Source: a bacterium (lineage in GTDB: Bacteria; Joyebacterota; Joyebacteria; Joyebacterales; Joyebacteraceae). From it: a stretch of DNA of 64,000 nt. Below the pieces are notes generated by a model. That model worked only from the letters and a program-made list of their open reading frames with translations. It ran no database searches and was not told where the DNA came from. The stretch covers positions 50,638-114,637 of the forward strand of contig JALGZK010000006.1 of the NCBI GenBank assembly GCA_025774935.1. The letters run 5' to 3'. Positions 24,842-35,181 of the stretch are shown in pieces (the stretch's first letter is position 1; each line of letters begins with the position of its first letter). The position numbers and the translations under genes are program-made.

Positions 24842-27800
24842 CTACTTGACCAGCACGATCGTCGCGTTCGCCGTTTCCGTGCGGCTCGCGTCCTCTGCCT
24901 CGATCCGCACCACGTACCTTCCGTTTCTCGCCGCCTTCCCCGCGTCGGTGAGCCCGTCCCAGAGGACCTGCGAGCGTCCCTTCGCCTGTGGTTCGTTGAC
25001 CACGATCTCCCTCACGAGCTGCGACGCCATGTTGTAGATCTTGACCGTCACGAACGGCATCCTGGATCTCGTCGAGGAGAGCTCATAGGAGATCACGGCG
25101 TCGGACGATCCGGGCGAGAACGGGTTCGGCTGGACCGCGATGTCGGTGATTCCGAGCTCCTCGGACTCCGTCGCCGTGACGAACTTCCCGAGCGCGGTGA
25201 GATCGACCGTGACGCCGTTCACCGCCTCCCAGCTGTTCATCAGCTCCCACTCGAGCTCGTCGCCGCTCCAGCGTGCGATCATCGCGTCCGCCATGGAGGT
25301 CGGAAGCATGAGCTCCGCCGGATGCTCCGGGTCGAACCCGAGATCGTCCGGCTTCAGGTGATAAGCGGCGCCGCGCACCTCGAACTCCTCTGTGGCGGCG
25401 AGCGCGTCGGGTACTTCCTCGTGCGCGAGGAACATCACCTGCGACTCGGTCACGGCGCCCGGCTCGATCACGAGCGTCATTCCCGTCGAGTCGAAGTAGG
25501 TCTCCTCCGTCTCAGGGGCGACGAGCGCGAAGACCGACGTCTCGAGTCTGCCGGTAAGGCCGGACTCCGCGTCTCTCGCGCCGATCATGAGCTCGCCGAT
25601 GTAGCCGTCCTTGCACCTGAGCTCGCCAGTTCGGTCCCCGATCGATCCGGCGGACTCCGGCGAGATCCACCACTCGAGGTCGACGTCGACGAGCCGCTCG
25701 CCCTGCGCGAACGCGACGCCCGTGAAGACCGACTCGCTCCCGGTCATGACCATGGACGAGCCTTCGATCTCGATCCTGTTGAGAACGGCTCGCTCGACGG
25801 TGAAGTCCTGACCCATCACGACCTCGCCCTCGCCGAGCACGAGCGACACCTGCGCCGGCGTCCCGAGACAGCGATCACCGGAGATGGTGAGGACGTAGGT
25901 CCCGGGCCTCACGTCCATGATCTCGTAGGCGCCGAGCTCGTCTGGCACGCACGAGCGCGAGTCGCCCGCGTACATCGTGCTCGTCGCGACTGCCTCGACG
26001 TCCTCCATCGCGAGGTCACCGCCGAGTAGGCTCACGGCGCCGATGATGCGTGCGAAGTTGCGCGGGAGGTTGAGGTCGATCAGCTCGCCTCCGACGGGTA
26101 CGCCCAGAGCCGTCTTCTCGAAGTAACCGTAGAGCGAAGCAGAGACCTCGTACGTTCCCATGGGGGCGAGCCCATCCAGCACGAACGCACCGTCCGGACC
26201 GGAGGTGGCTTCTCCGAAGTACCCCTGGCCGTTGTCCGCTGTGACCGCCGCGGCGGCGAGCGGCTCGCCAGTCTGCGCGTCGTGCACGTGGCCGACGATC
26301 GTGCCGTCCGCCGCGAGCATCGTGAAGCCGACGTCAAGCGTCTCGGTCGGGACGTCAGTCACCGGGTTGTCTGAGACGCAGTAGAGGCCTTCCTTCGACA
26401 CGAATATGTCGTAGACCTGTTCGTCGTCGAGGTCGCTCAGGAAGAAGAGCCCGTCTCCGTCCGTCACGTCCGTCGCCGCCACGTTCTCGCCGATCTTGGC
26501 ACGGACCGAGGCGCCTTCGATCCCGGCGCCGCCGGGGTCGGTGACGCTGCCGGCGATCGCGCCGGTGAGTTCGACCAGATCGATGTCGAAGAGCAGGTTC
26601 TCGAGCTCCCCGACCTCGACAGAGGCCCAGCCGCTCTTGTAGCCGTTGAGCGTGGCCCTGACGTCGACTAAGCCCGGAACGACGGGACCACTGTCGAACC
26701 AGCCGGACCGTCCCGTGACGTCGGACGTGGCGCCGCCCTCCCACCTGGCGGTGACGAGCGCTCCCTCGAGTGCCTCGCCCGAGACCGAGTCGCGGACCGT
26801 TCCCTGAATCGTCGCGAAGAGCTGGTTGAGCTCTACGGTCATGTCGACCACTTCGTCGGGCGCCACGGAGATCCCGGACACCGTCTCGGTCTCGTACCCG
26901 GGGCGCACGACCCTCAGGCTCGACGTGCCCGCCTCTACGGGCAGGTTGAACCAACCGCTTCGACCGGTCCTTCCAGACCGGATCCAGACGCTGTCTCCCC
27001 AGGACGCGACGACGAGGGCATCGTCGACGGTGTTCCCGCTCCCGTCTTCGATGTATCCCTGGATCACGCCGGGATATGGTGTCAGAGAGACGTACTCAGC
27101 GTGCTCGTCCTCGACGTTCATCGCGGCGATGGCGATGCTCCGGCACCCGTGTCCGTCCGCGCGCGCCTCGAGCGTGTACATCTCGTCGGCGGCGACGTTG
27201 ATCACGTAGTAGCCGTTCATGCCCGTGACAGTGCTGTATGAGGGCGCGTTCTCTCCCTCTCGGTACAGCTGCACGGACGCCCTCTGCAGGGCGTCGCGTC
27301 CGCCGCTCACGACTCCGTAGACTGTGGCCCATGCGGCGGAGACCTCGAGGTCGACTCCAGTGGCTGACTGCCCCGCCGCGAGGAGTACCTGCACGGGCTC
27401 CGACGCTCCGAATCCGTCCTTGGAGGCCGCGACAGCCCAGTCGCCGCCTTCGAGGAGGAGTGCGTAGTTGCCGGCCACGTCGGCCGACGTCAGAATCTGC
27501 TGCGCGTTGTTCGTGGCCGTCACGAACGCGTGCGCGACGGGGGCACCGTTGTGAAGGACAGCGCCCGAGATGAGACCCGCACCCGGCGCAACGGTGATCA
27601 CGATTCCCGAGATCTCCTGACCTGGTGACGTCGCCACGAGGACCGGCGGTCCCGTGGAATACCCGGCCTTGACAGTCGAGAGGTGGTGGAGTCCGGGCGC
27701 GACCTGGAGCGAGAACGCTCCCGCCGCGTCGGTCGTCGTCTGCGCGTCGCCGTCAGAGACGACGGCGCCTTCGACCGGTTCGCCGCCCGCGAGCACCAGG

Positions 27801-29956
27801 CCCTCGATGAGGCAGCTTCGCGCCTCGACGATGAGGTCGAGTCCCGTGTAGATCTCGCCTGTCTCGACCGTCACCTGCTGCGCGTTCGCCGGCCGATACC
27901 CGGAAACCTCCGCCCACATCTGATAGGTCCCGCTCGGAGGTGTGAGGACGAACTCGCCGTAGGTGTCGGTCGTGGTGGTGAGAACGGTTCCGGCTGGAGG
28001 CACCGCGTGGACGAGCGCGTTCGCGAAGAACACGTCGCCGTCTGTGACCCTGCCTGAGACCGTCGCGGCCACGGGCGAGAGAACGAACGAGGGCGTGACC
28101 TCGACGTGCCCGCCTGCCGGGACGTCGACCTCCCTCGGGTCGGTTGGCACGAAGCCGCTCTTCTCTGCCCAGAGCGTCCACTGCCCCGGGGCGAGCTCCA
28201 GCGAGAAGTGCCCGTTCGCGGTCGTCGCGGCCGCGTGCGACTCGGCGGCGTTCTCGGCCCAGACGGTCGCTCCCGAGACCGGACTTCCGGCCGCGTTGAC
28301 CACGCTGCCCGTCACCGTCCCGGCCTCGCCCGTGAGCACGAGCGGATTCGGGAGCTGCACGTGCTCGTATGACTCGGCGTCGACGAACTGGCTCTCCGAC
28401 GGGATATACCCGCCCTTCTTGGCGTAGACCTCCCACGGTCCCGCCGTCACCGAGAGCAGGAAGTTCCCGTTCTGGTCGCTGAACCCGTTGACGTCCGCGT
28501 GGGCCTCCGACTGCCCAAAGATCTCCGCGTCGAAGACCGGGGCGCCGAACTCGTCGACCACGGTCCCGCTGATCTGTGCCGGGGCGCGGGGGAGTCGGAA
28601 GAGCACGCTCGTGTCCGAGCCCGGGTTGATCGGAACGTGCGCGTATTCGGTGACGTAGTAGTTCTTGCTTGCCGTGAGGAGGTAGTTGCCCGGCGGGAGC
28701 TGGCGTTCACAGATCCCGTCGTCGTTCGTCATGGATGGAGGCAGGGTGACCCCACCTGCCTCGTACTCGATCTCGATCAGGACGTTGGGGAGAACGTCAC
28801 CGTTGGACGTCTCCGTCTTAATGAGCGCCGTTCCGGCGGCATCCGCATCGTACATGAACGAGCGCAGGTCCGAAGGGGCTCCCGCGCCCTGGGAGTCGAG
28901 CGCGACCACGCGCCACCTGTGTTCGCCGTGCGTCAGGATGGAGCCGAGATTGACCTGTCTCTCGGTCGTGCTCGAAGCGCCGTCCCAGATGGGGAACGCC
29001 GCGTCTCTGCCCCCGAAGTCGCGAAGCTGGTAGATGTAGAGGTGGTACCCCGCGGCGTCGTCTACCGAGGCCCACGTGAAGTCGACGAACTGACCTCCGA
29101 CGACTGCGGAGTCCGCCGGGGCTAACTGCAGCGGACTCTGGACCGCCGCCTGGACGTCGGTCGTGAACCCGGACATTCCCACCGCCGCGAGCGACGACAT
29201 GAGCGGGTGGTTGCCGTAGTTGTTGAGTACGAGCCAGTTGTACGTGAGTCCCTCCATGAGCGGCGGACTCGTGCCGTTCGAGTCGGTGAAGTGACCCGAG
29301 GGGTCGATGCTCCCGTACTGGATCGAGGTCTCGCTCGTGATCGCCTGCCAGACGATGTTCAGGTTCTTAACGGAGATCCTGGAGCCGTCGGGCTCCACAG
29401 CGATCTCGGTGTCGCAGACGATGACGTGGTAGTAAGGGGTCCCGAAGACCGGGTCCCACCCGAGCGTTGTCGTCGTCTCATGGATGACGCTGCCGTTCGG
29501 CGGCGACGTCGGCTGCGGCGCGATCGGCGCCTCGATAACGAGCTGGAACTGCTCGGAGTGATCGGGGAAGCTCGCGCGGTGGACGATGCAGTAGTAGATG
29601 CCTGGGGGCATGAGCTCGTCCGCGGGCCTGAAGCTCAGCGACTGCGTCCCGCTGGCTGAGGTCATGTTCGTGAAGACACCCGGCTCCGTCCCGTAGTCGA
29701 TGTGGCAGAAGTACGGCTCCTCCCACGTGATCACGACCTCGTCGTAGATACCGACCATCTCCTGGGGGTGGCTCAGGAGTGTGATGGTGGCCGGGTTGCG
29801 CATGTCGACCGGGTCCGCTCCCGCGTCGGTCGTCCACAGGAGGATCGCGCCGACCGCCGCGACCGCGCAGATCGCGATGCGGCGCGGAAGCGAGATCGCC
29901 CGCGTCCGTTCCTGACGCCCGTGCCTTCTCCTGCGTCTGTGCTTCCTCGCTATCAT
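24842..29956 (-). CDS. Giant secreted multi-domain protein with FlgD-like/T9SS-type C-terminal domain
   Basis: 1704 aa. A basic start and signal helix (residues ~24-48) are followed by two or three fibronectin-like domains (~50-375). About ten carboxypeptidase-regulatory-like domains follow (~375-1330; repeated I-x-G-x-V-x-D/N ... G-A-x-V ... T-D-x-x-G-x-F), each a ~85-residue beta sandwich. Then comes a non-repeat region (~1340-1600) and a last domain of ~95 residues (V-Q-P-N-P-F-S-P-G ... V-K-I-Y-N-M ... W-D-G-L-T-D-A-G-K ... G-R-Y-V-V-R-I-E-A) typical of FlgD-Ig/T9SS type A sorting domains. It is probably exported by a type IX-like route and surface bound, with adhesive or structural function. 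The PorV-like gene follows. Confidence 0.85.
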   Translation of the reverse strand: MIARKHRRRRRHGRQERTRAISLPRRIAICAVAAVGAILLWTTDAGADPVDMRNPATITLLSHPQEMVGIYDEVVITWEEPYFCHIDYGTEPGVFTNMTSASGTQSLSFRPADELMPPGIYYCIVHRASFPDHSEQFQLVIEAPIAPQPTSPPNGSVIHETTTTLGWDPVFGTPYYHVIVCDTEIAVEPDGSRISVKNLNIVWQAITSETSIQYGSIDPSGHFTDSNGTSPPLMEGLTYNWLVLNNYGNHPLMSSLAAVGMSGFTTDVQAAVQSPLQLAPADSAVVGGQFVDFTWASVDDAAGYHLYIYQLRDFGGRDAAFPIWDGASSTTERQVNLGSILTHGEHRWRVVALDSQGAGAPSDLRSFMYDADAAGTALIKTETSNGDVLPNVLIEIEYEAGGVTLPPSMTNDDGICERQLPPGNYLLTASKNYYVTEYAHVPINPGSDTSVLFRLPRAPAQISGTVVDEFGAPVFDAEIFGQSEAHADVNGFSDQNGNFLLSVTAGPWEVYAKKGGYIPSESQFVDAESYEHVQLPNPLVLTGEAGTVTGSVVNAAGSPVSGATVWAENAAESHAAATTANGHFSLELAPGQWTLWAEKSGFVPTDPREVDVPAGGHVEVTPSFVLSPVAATVSGRVTDGDVFFANALVHAVPPAGTVLTTTTDTYGEFVLTPPSGTYQMWAEVSGYRPANAQQVTVETGEIYTGLDLIVEARSCLIEGLVLAGGEPVEGAVVSDGDAQTTTDAAGAFSLQVAPGLHHLSTVKAGYSTGPPVLVATSPGQEISGIVITVAPGAGLISGAVLHNGAPVAHAFVTATNNAQQILTSADVAGNYALLLEGGDWAVAASKDGFGASEPVQVLLAAGQSATGVDLEVSAAWATVYGVVSGGRDALQRASVQLYREGENAPSYSTVTGMNGYYVINVAADEMYTLEARADGHGCRSIAIAAMNVEDEHAEYVSLTPYPGVIQGYIEDGSGNTVDDALVVASWGDSVWIRSGRTGRSGWFNLPVEAGTSSLRVVRPGYETETVSGISVAPDEVVDMTVELNQLFATIQGTVRDSVSGEALEGALVTARWEGGATSDVTGRSGWFDSGPVVPGLVDVRATLNGYKSGWASVEVGELENLLFDIDLVELTGAIAGSVTDPGGAGIEGASVRAKIGENVAATDVTDGDGLFFLSDLDDEQVYDIFVSKEGLYCVSDNPVTDVPTETLDVGFTMLAADGTIVGHVHDAQTGEPLAAAAVTADNGQGYFGEATSGPDGAFVLDGLAPMGTYEVSASLYGYFEKTALGVPVGGELIDLNLPRNFARIIGAVSLLGGDLAMEDVEAVATSTMYAGDSRSCVPDELGAYEIMDVRPGTYVLTISGDRCLGTPAQVSLVLGEGEVVMGQDFTVERAVLNRIEIEGSSMVMTGSESVFTGVAFAQGERLVDVDLEWWISPESAGSIGDRTGELRCKDGYIGELMIGARDAESGLTGRLETSVFALVAPETEETYFDSTGMTLVIEPGAVTESQVMFLAHEEVPDALAATEEFEVRGAAYHLKPDDLGFDPEHPAELMLPTSMADAMIARWSGDELEWELMNSWEAVNGVTVDLTALGKFVTATESEELGITDIAVQPNPFSPGSSDAVISYELSSTRSRMPFVTVKIYNMASQLVREIVVNEPQAKGRSQVLWDGLTDAGKAARNGRYVVRIEAEDASRTETANATIVLVK

Positions 29957-30042
29957 CGTCCGGTCCTCTCTTCCACCCGGTCGCCCCCCTGCTCCGGGCT
30001 AGGTCCCCTCCGTGCGCCGGCGGGCCGCCTGCGTGGTGTCTG

Positions 30043-31461
30043 CTAGAACTCGTAGCTCGCCGAGATCCTCAGGACCTCGGTGGACGCCGACAGAATCGAC
30101 GAGTCGAGCCTCAGGCTGTCGCCGATGCCGAATCCGATGCCGACGTTCGCCATCGGGAGGAGCATCTCCTCGGGCTCATGATCTTCGGACGTCCCGACGG
30201 TCGTGGCGCGCACGACTCCGCCACCGATCCTGAAGATGCCGGCGTCGAGCATGACGCCGACGCCGTCGCTGAGGTCGACGCCCCTCGTCTCGTTGTCGTA
30301 GCTGAACGTCAGGCCGTTCGAGTACCTGCGGTACTCGAGCGTCGTGAGAAGGAAGCCCGTCCTGAACGACGCGGTCGCTCCGAGGTAGGAGGGTAGCTGG
30401 AACGCGACGCTGTCGTGCTCGATGGTCACCTCACCCGCCGTGAGGGTGGGCTGGGTCGGGGAGAGCTCGCCGAGCTCGAGGCCGTCGTCCGAGAACGCCT
30501 CAAGCGTGTTCTCCTCGGTCACGAGCTCACCGGACAGCGTGAGTTCCGGTCCCTTCACGTACGCGGCGTCGACCGTGATCCAGTCGGTCGCGCGCCACGA
30601 GAGGCCGGCGGTCCAGCCCGTCGCGTCACCCGAGTAGCTCCCGTTCGCGCTGTACCCGAGGTCGTTGTGCCACGGGTCGGAGGGATCATTGAACGTGAAC
30701 TCCTGGCCGGCGTAGCTGACGGTGCCGTCCATGCGGACCACTCCGACCGCCGAGGCGGCTCCGGTGTAGCGCTGCACGGACGCCCCGAACGCGATCGACG
30801 GAGTGACGTTCCCGCCGGCCGCGAACGACGTCCGGCGCATCTCGAAGGAGAGATCAGCGGCCGCGTCCGCCATCGCGCGGAGCTCGATCTCGATCTGCGT
30901 TCCGCCGGTGTCCTTCACGCTCTCGGCGAAGCCCTCGACGCCCGTGCTGACCATGCCGAAGCTGATCGACACCGGTTCTTCGAGGGAGGCGCCGGCGACG
31001 ACGGGTCCGAGCCGGAACGCGGCCACGCCGGCGACGAGGCGGCCCTGCTGTCCGGCTGTCGCCTGGATGCTCGGGTAGACCGGCGTCAGCGTGGGCGAGG
31101 CCATGCCCTCGAGCGCGTCGTCGATCATGTCCTCCGCCTGTCCGTCGATGTCGACGTAGTCGGTGATCGAAGCAGAGAGGGCGGGGAGGACGTCTATAAG
31201 AACGCCGCCGGTCTCGAGGTAGGCGAGGCCGGCGGGGTTCCCCGTGACCGAGGCCACGTGCGAACGGACCGTGCTGACGGGCGTCCCGAGGGCGTCCGGG
31301 CGGGACCCGGCACCGTAGAGGAAGCCGAGGGAGACGTACCCACCGGCGGTCAGCTCACCGCCTTCGAAGATGTCCAGGGTAGCCCCTTCGTCGGCCAGGA
31401 CGGCCGACGGGAACACAAATGTAACAACCGCGAGCGCAGCGAAGGTCGCGAGAGGGCGCAT
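30043..31461 (-). CDS. PorV/FadL-like outer-membrane protein
   Basis: 472 aa. The ATG at 31461 follows GGGAGGTG; the signal peptide ends V-L-A near residue 23. It contains A-S-V-T-G-N-P-A-G-L-A-Y-L (residues ~70), the N-P-A-G-L signature of PorV/PorP/FadL-like barrels, many amphipathic strands, and a C-terminal Phe. First gene of the minus-strand set that continues with the giant protein (86 bases away) and the second PorV-like protein. A role as a secretion-linked barrel is inferred from family and context. Confidence 0.75.
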   Translation of the reverse strand: MRPLATFAALAVVTFVFPSAVLADEGATLDIFEGGELTAGGYVSLGFLYGAGSRPDALGTPVSTVRSHVASVTGNPAGLAYLETGGVLIDVLPALSASITDYVDIDGQAEDMIDDALEGMASPTLTPVYPSIQATAGQQGRLVAGVAAFRLGPVVAGASLEEPVSISFGMVSTGVEGFAESVKDTGGTQIEIELRAMADAAADLSFEMRRTSFAAGGNVTPSIAFGASVQRYTGAASAVGVVRMDGTVSYAGQEFTFNDPSDPWHNDLGYSANGSYSGDATGWTAGLSWRATDWITVDAAYVKGPELTLSGELVTEENTLEAFSDDGLELGELSPTQPTLTAGEVTIEHDSVAFQLPSYLGATASFRTGFLLTTLEYRRYSNGLTFSYDNETRGVDLSDGVGVMLDAGIFRIGGGVVRATTVGTSEDHEPEEMLLPMANVGIGFGIGDSLRLDSSILSASTEVLRISASYEF

Positions 31462-31649
31462 CGTACACCTCCCATCCGGGTTATAAACTGCTTTGACGCA
31501 GCACCTTACGAACGACAACCCCATGCTGCCCCTGCTGCTCAATCTGCGCCGTCTGTCCTGCAGGAGTCGTGCCATCCTGTACACGCGCAGACATCTGCGC
31601 ACGTCGGAGAGGCGGCGACGGCCGGAGGAGCGGTTTCCCGGCGGCGTTG

Positions 31650-31679
31650 TTGACACCCTTTCGGCGCGGCTGATAGGCT
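31650..31679 (+). promoter_or_regulatory. Promoter of murJ
   Basis: TTGACA (31650-31655), 18-base spacer, TAGGCT (31674-31679). The 315-base gap is divergent; on the minus strand a TATAAC-like element sits ~20 bases before the PorV-like gene but its -35 is poor. Confidence 0.5.
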
Positions 31680-31776
31680 CACGCGCCCGAACCGGGGCGC
31701 GACCGCCGACGCGGACGTCGGGGCGGCTACACGCGGGCCACGCTTCAGCGCGGCGGCGCGTGATCAGGAGTTGAAC

Positions 31777-33420
31777 ATGGACCGACCGAAAGACGACCCA
31801 GGAAGCCGCGAATCAAGAGGTCCCGCCGGGGGCGGGGTAGTCCGCGGGTTCGCGAACATCGGTCTCGGGACACTCGTCTCGAGGGGCTCGGGGTTCGTCC
31901 GCGAGATCGTCACCGCCGCCCTCTTCGGGGCGGGGACGTCGATGGACATCTTCGTCGCGGCGTTCACCATCCCGAACCTCCTCTGCCGTGCCCTCGGCGA
32001 ACAGGCGGTCGAGGCGGCGTTCATGCCCGTCTTCAAGGGGCTCCACTCGCGGGGGGAGACGGGCAGAGCCTGGCGTCTCGCGTCACGCACCTTCGCGCAC
32101 CTCACGCTCGTCCTCGTCGCGATCGTGATCGTCGGCATAGTCGTTGCGCCGTTCCTCGTGAACATCGTCGTCCACGGGTTCCGCGGCGAGAACGCGGAGG
32201 CGACCGTCCGCATGACGAGGCTGATGTTCCCGTTCGGCCTCGCGATCGGGCTCGCGGCGCTCATGGGCGCGATTCTTCTCGCGTTCAAGCGCTACCGCGT
32301 CTATAGCCTCGCGCCGGTCCTTCTGAACGTCGGGATCGTCGTGTCGGTCCTCACGCTCTCGGGGAGGCTCGGCTACGTGAGCCTCGCGGTCGGTGTCCTG
32401 GTCGGCGGGCTCCTCCAGTTCCTGGTTCAGGTGCCCTTCGTGAGCCGGCTCGCTCGCCGTGATGGGCAGAGGCTCATCGGCAGAAGGGAGGCGGACGGCG
32501 CCGTGAGCGCCGCTGCCGTCGACTCGAAGCAGGTCGCACGGCTCGCGGGACCGGTTCTCATTGCGGCAGCCGTCCAGCGGGTCAGCATCGTGGTCGACAG
32601 AACGATCGCCTCGTTCCTCGCGCCCGGGAGCATCTCGTCGCTCTACTACTCGTTCCGACTCATGCAGCTGCCGTTTGCGATCTTGGCGCTCGCGGTCGGC
32701 CGCGCCGTGGCACCGGTTCTCGCGGAGCAGCACGCGCTCGGGAAGCACCGGGAGTTCGGTGACACGGTGCTGTCCGGGATCAGAATGAACCTCGCGTACA
32801 TCCTGCCGGTGACCCTGCTATCGGTGTGGTTCGCCGAGCCGGTCGTAGGCCTCGTCTACCAGCGAGGCGCGTTCGACGACACAGACCTCGCGATGACAGC
32901 TTCGGCCCTCGCGATGTACGCGCTCGGCCTCGCGGGGTCGGCCGGCGTGTTCCTCTTCGTCCGCGTATTCGCGGCGAGGCTGAACACGAAGACCCCCGTC
33001 AAGGTGTCGCTCGGAGTCTTTGCGTTCGACGTGGCCCTGAAACTCATCCTCGTGAGGACACCGCTACGCCACGCCGGTCTCGCGCTCGCGACGTCGATCT
33101 CCCTCACAGTCCACTCGCTCGTCCTCTACGCGATCCACCAGAGGACGTCTCCCGACGCGGCGAGGATCGTTCCCCGCGACCTCGCGGGCTGCGCGTGGCG
33201 CGTCGCGGCGGCGGGAGGTGCGCTCCTGGCCGTTCTCTGGGCGGTCGACGGGTGGGCTGGCATGTCACTTGCTGACCAGAGCTCGTTCGGCGGTCGCGCG
33301 ATAAGGGTCGTCGTCGGAACCGGGGCGGGAGTCGCGGCGTACGCGGCCACGGCGTTCGCGCTCGGCATCCCCGAGGTGAGGAAGCTCCTCCCGCGGAGGT
33401 GGACTGGTCGGGAGGTCTGA
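31777..33420 (+). CDS. murJ: Lipid II flippase MurJ
   Basis: 547 aa from the ATG at 31777, preceded by CAGGAG. Twelve to fourteen membrane helices. Early motifs G-L-G-T-L-V-S-R-G-S-G-F-V-R-E, F-V-A-A-F-T-I-P-N-L-L-C-R and E-Q-A-V-E-A-A-F-M-P-V-F characterise MurJ/MviN, which flips lipid-linked peptidoglycan precursor across the inner membrane. Length is normal for the family. galE follows 51 bases later, making a small envelope-synthesis pair. Confidence 0.95.
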   Translation: MDRPKDDPGSRESRGPAGGGVVRGFANIGLGTLVSRGSGFVREIVTAALFGAGTSMDIFVAAFTIPNLLCRALGEQAVEAAFMPVFKGLHSRGETGRAWRLASRTFAHLTLVLVAIVIVGIVVAPFLVNIVVHGFRGENAEATVRMTRLMFPFGLAIGLAALMGAILLAFKRYRVYSLAPVLLNVGIVVSVLTLSGRLGYVSLAVGVLVGGLLQFLVQVPFVSRLARRDGQRLIGRREADGAVSAAAVDSKQVARLAGPVLIAAAVQRVSIVVDRTIASFLAPGSISSLYYSFRLMQLPFAILALAVGRAVAPVLAEQHALGKHREFGDTVLSGIRMNLAYILPVTLLSVWFAEPVVGLVYQRGAFDDTDLAMTASALAMYALGLAGSAGVFLFVRVFAARLNTKTPVKVSLGVFAFDVALKLILVRTPLRHAGLALATSISLTVHSLVLYAIHQRTSPDAARIVPRDLAGCAWRVAAAGGALLAVLWAVDGWAGMSLADQSSFGGRAIRVVVGTGAGVAAYAATAFALGIPEVRKLLPRRWTGREV

Positions 33421-33471
33421 GCGAAGCGACGGTGACGGTCGCCCTCGAGGTGCGGTCCCAGGAGGACGGAC

Positions 33472-34458
33472 ATGAGCTCATCGGTGTTGGTCACAGGCGG
33501 CGCCGGGTACATCGGCAGCATCACCGTCGAGAGGCTCGCAGGCGCCGGACACAGAGTCGTCGTCCTCGACGACCTGTCGAAGGGCCACCGGGCCGCGGTC
33601 GCTCCCGGCGTACCGCTCGTGGTCGGGGGCGTGGGGGACGTCGAGCTCGTGAAGCGCGTCCTCCGCGAACACGACGTCGACTCCGTGATCCACTTCGCCG
33701 CGATGAGTCTCGTCGGCGAGTCGATGGAGCGGCCGGGTGACTACTACGAGGCCAACGTCGTTCACGGCGCGCGCCTCCTCATGGCGATGGCGGAGGCCGG
33801 CGTCCGGAAGATCGTCTTCTCGTCGTCGGCGGGAGTCTACGGGGAGCCGGAGACCGTTCCGATCAGCGAGTCGCATCCGGCGAGACCCGTGAACGTCTAC
33901 GGCGACACGAAGCTCGCCTTCGAGCGCATCCTCGAGTGGCAGGCGGCGTCGGACGATCTCCGGTACGTCTCACTCAGGTACTTCAACGCCGCGGGCGCCT
34001 CCGAGAAGTTCGGGGAAGACCACCGCCCGGAGACGCACCTCATCCCGATCGTGCTTGAGGTCGCCGCCGGAACGAGGCCCGAGCTCGCGGTCTTCGGGGA
34101 CGACTACGAGACCCCCGACGGTACATGCATCCGGGACTACATCGACGTGCGGGATCTCTCGGACGCGCACATCGCGGCGATCGACGCGCTCGGTCGCGGT
34201 GAGAGCGGGATCTACAACCTCGGGAACGGGGAGGGGTGGAGCGTGCTCAACGTCATCGACGCCGCGAGGTCCGTTACCGGGAAGGAGATTCCGTGGAAGA
34301 TGGGCCGCAGGCGGGCGGGCGACCCCGCGCGCCTCGTCGCGAGCTCGTCGCTGGCGGAGAAGGAACTCGGGTGGACGCCGGAGCACCCCGAGCTCGAGGA
34401 CATGATCGGCGCGGCCTGGGACTGGATGGGCCGCCATCCCGGGGGCTACCCCGAGTAG
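33472..34458 (+). CDS. galE: UDP-glucose 4-epimerase
   Basis: 328 aa. Extended short-chain dehydrogenase: NAD motif G-G-A-G-Y-I-G-S near the start, S-S-S-A-G-V-Y-G, catalytic Tyr143-x3-Lys147, and the GalE-type R-Y-F-N-A-A-G-A and G-T-C-I-R-D-Y-I-D-V segments. It interconverts UDP-glucose and UDP-galactose for surface polysaccharide. ATG with a CAGGAGGA site. Last gene before the tRNA pair. Confidence 0.95.
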   Translation: MSSSVLVTGGAGYIGSITVERLAGAGHRVVVLDDLSKGHRAAVAPGVPLVVGGVGDVELVKRVLREHDVDSVIHFAAMSLVGESMERPGDYYEANVVHGARLLMAMAEAGVRKIVFSSSAGVYGEPETVPISESHPARPVNVYGDTKLAFERILEWQAASDDLRYVSLRYFNAAGASEKFGEDHRPETHLIPIVLEVAAGTRPELAVFGDDYETPDGTCIRDYIDVRDLSDAHIAAIDALGRGESGIYNLGNGEGWSVLNVIDAARSVTGKEIPWKMGRRRAGDPARLVASSSLAEKELGWTPEHPELEDMIGAAWDWMGRHPGGYPE

Positions 34459-34492
34459 AAGGGTGCCGGCCGGGCGCCTCGGGGCTTGCGGC

Positions 34493-34521
34493 TTGACTTG
34501 GGTTACCCCCGTTGCTAGACT
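34493..34521 (+). promoter_or_regulatory. tRNA promoter
   Basis: TTGACT (34493-34498), 17-base spacer, TAGACT (34516-34521), 19 bases before the first tRNA. Confidence 0.75.
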
Positions 34522-34539
34522 GCCAGATGTTGACGACGT

Positions 34540-34615
<76 letters not shown>

Positions 34616-34637
34616 TTCTCGAAGCGGGAGAGCGAGA

Positions 34638-34713
<76 letters not shown>

Positions 34714-34732
34714 GACACACCCGTTCGGGACA

Positions 34733-34756
34733 GACGGCCGCCACCCGGCGGCCGTC
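34733..34756 (+). terminator. Terminator of the tRNA unit
   Basis: A perfect 10-bp stem (34733-34742 with 34747-34756), loop ACCC, 20 bases after tRNA-Thr. Confidence 0.75.
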
Positions 34757-35181
34757 CCTCGTTCGGGCTCTCCTGCCGCCGGATCTCCTCGTCGGCCGCA
34801 CGAAGTCCCGGGGAACCGGGCTCCGCCCTCCGGACCCACTTCAGTAGCCCCCAAGTACGACCCCGCGCCCCTGCCGTCATCTAAAGGACTGGAGAGCGGT
34901 ACGGGAGACCCTTTCCCGCCGCTGCGCGCCTGCGGGAGGGACATTGACACGCTCAGCGTCCTGTGCTATCATGGTAAATGAGCACAATAAGGGGTCGGAG
35001 GCGCCGCCCGCTGGCGGGGATGCCGACGACCGCCCCGAACGGGTTCACTACGCCGCGATACTGATGTGCGTCGGGAGACCTGGAAAGGGTAACTGTATGT
35101 TGCGGAGGCTGGTGTCAGGCCGACGCGACTGGTCCTCTCATGGGTCCGCCGAAGGGCGGGGCCCTGGAAGGAGGAGGAAGG
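34757..35181 (+). other. Gene-free stretch ending in a ~205-base leader of the secreted-protein cluster
   Basis: No convincing gene. The first part is featureless. After the promoter at 34944-34972 the transcript would carry ~205 bases before the ATG at 35182. A GGGTCCGCC/GGGCGGGGCCC hairpin just before the ribosome binding site could mask it. I do not recognise a known riboswitch. Confidence 0.4.
34944..34972 (+). promoter_or_regulatory. Near-consensus sigma70 promoter
   Basis: TTGACA (34944-34949), exactly 17 bases, TATCAT (34967-34972). It is among the best promoters in the window and would drive the tail-protein cluster with a long leader. Confidence 0.75.
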
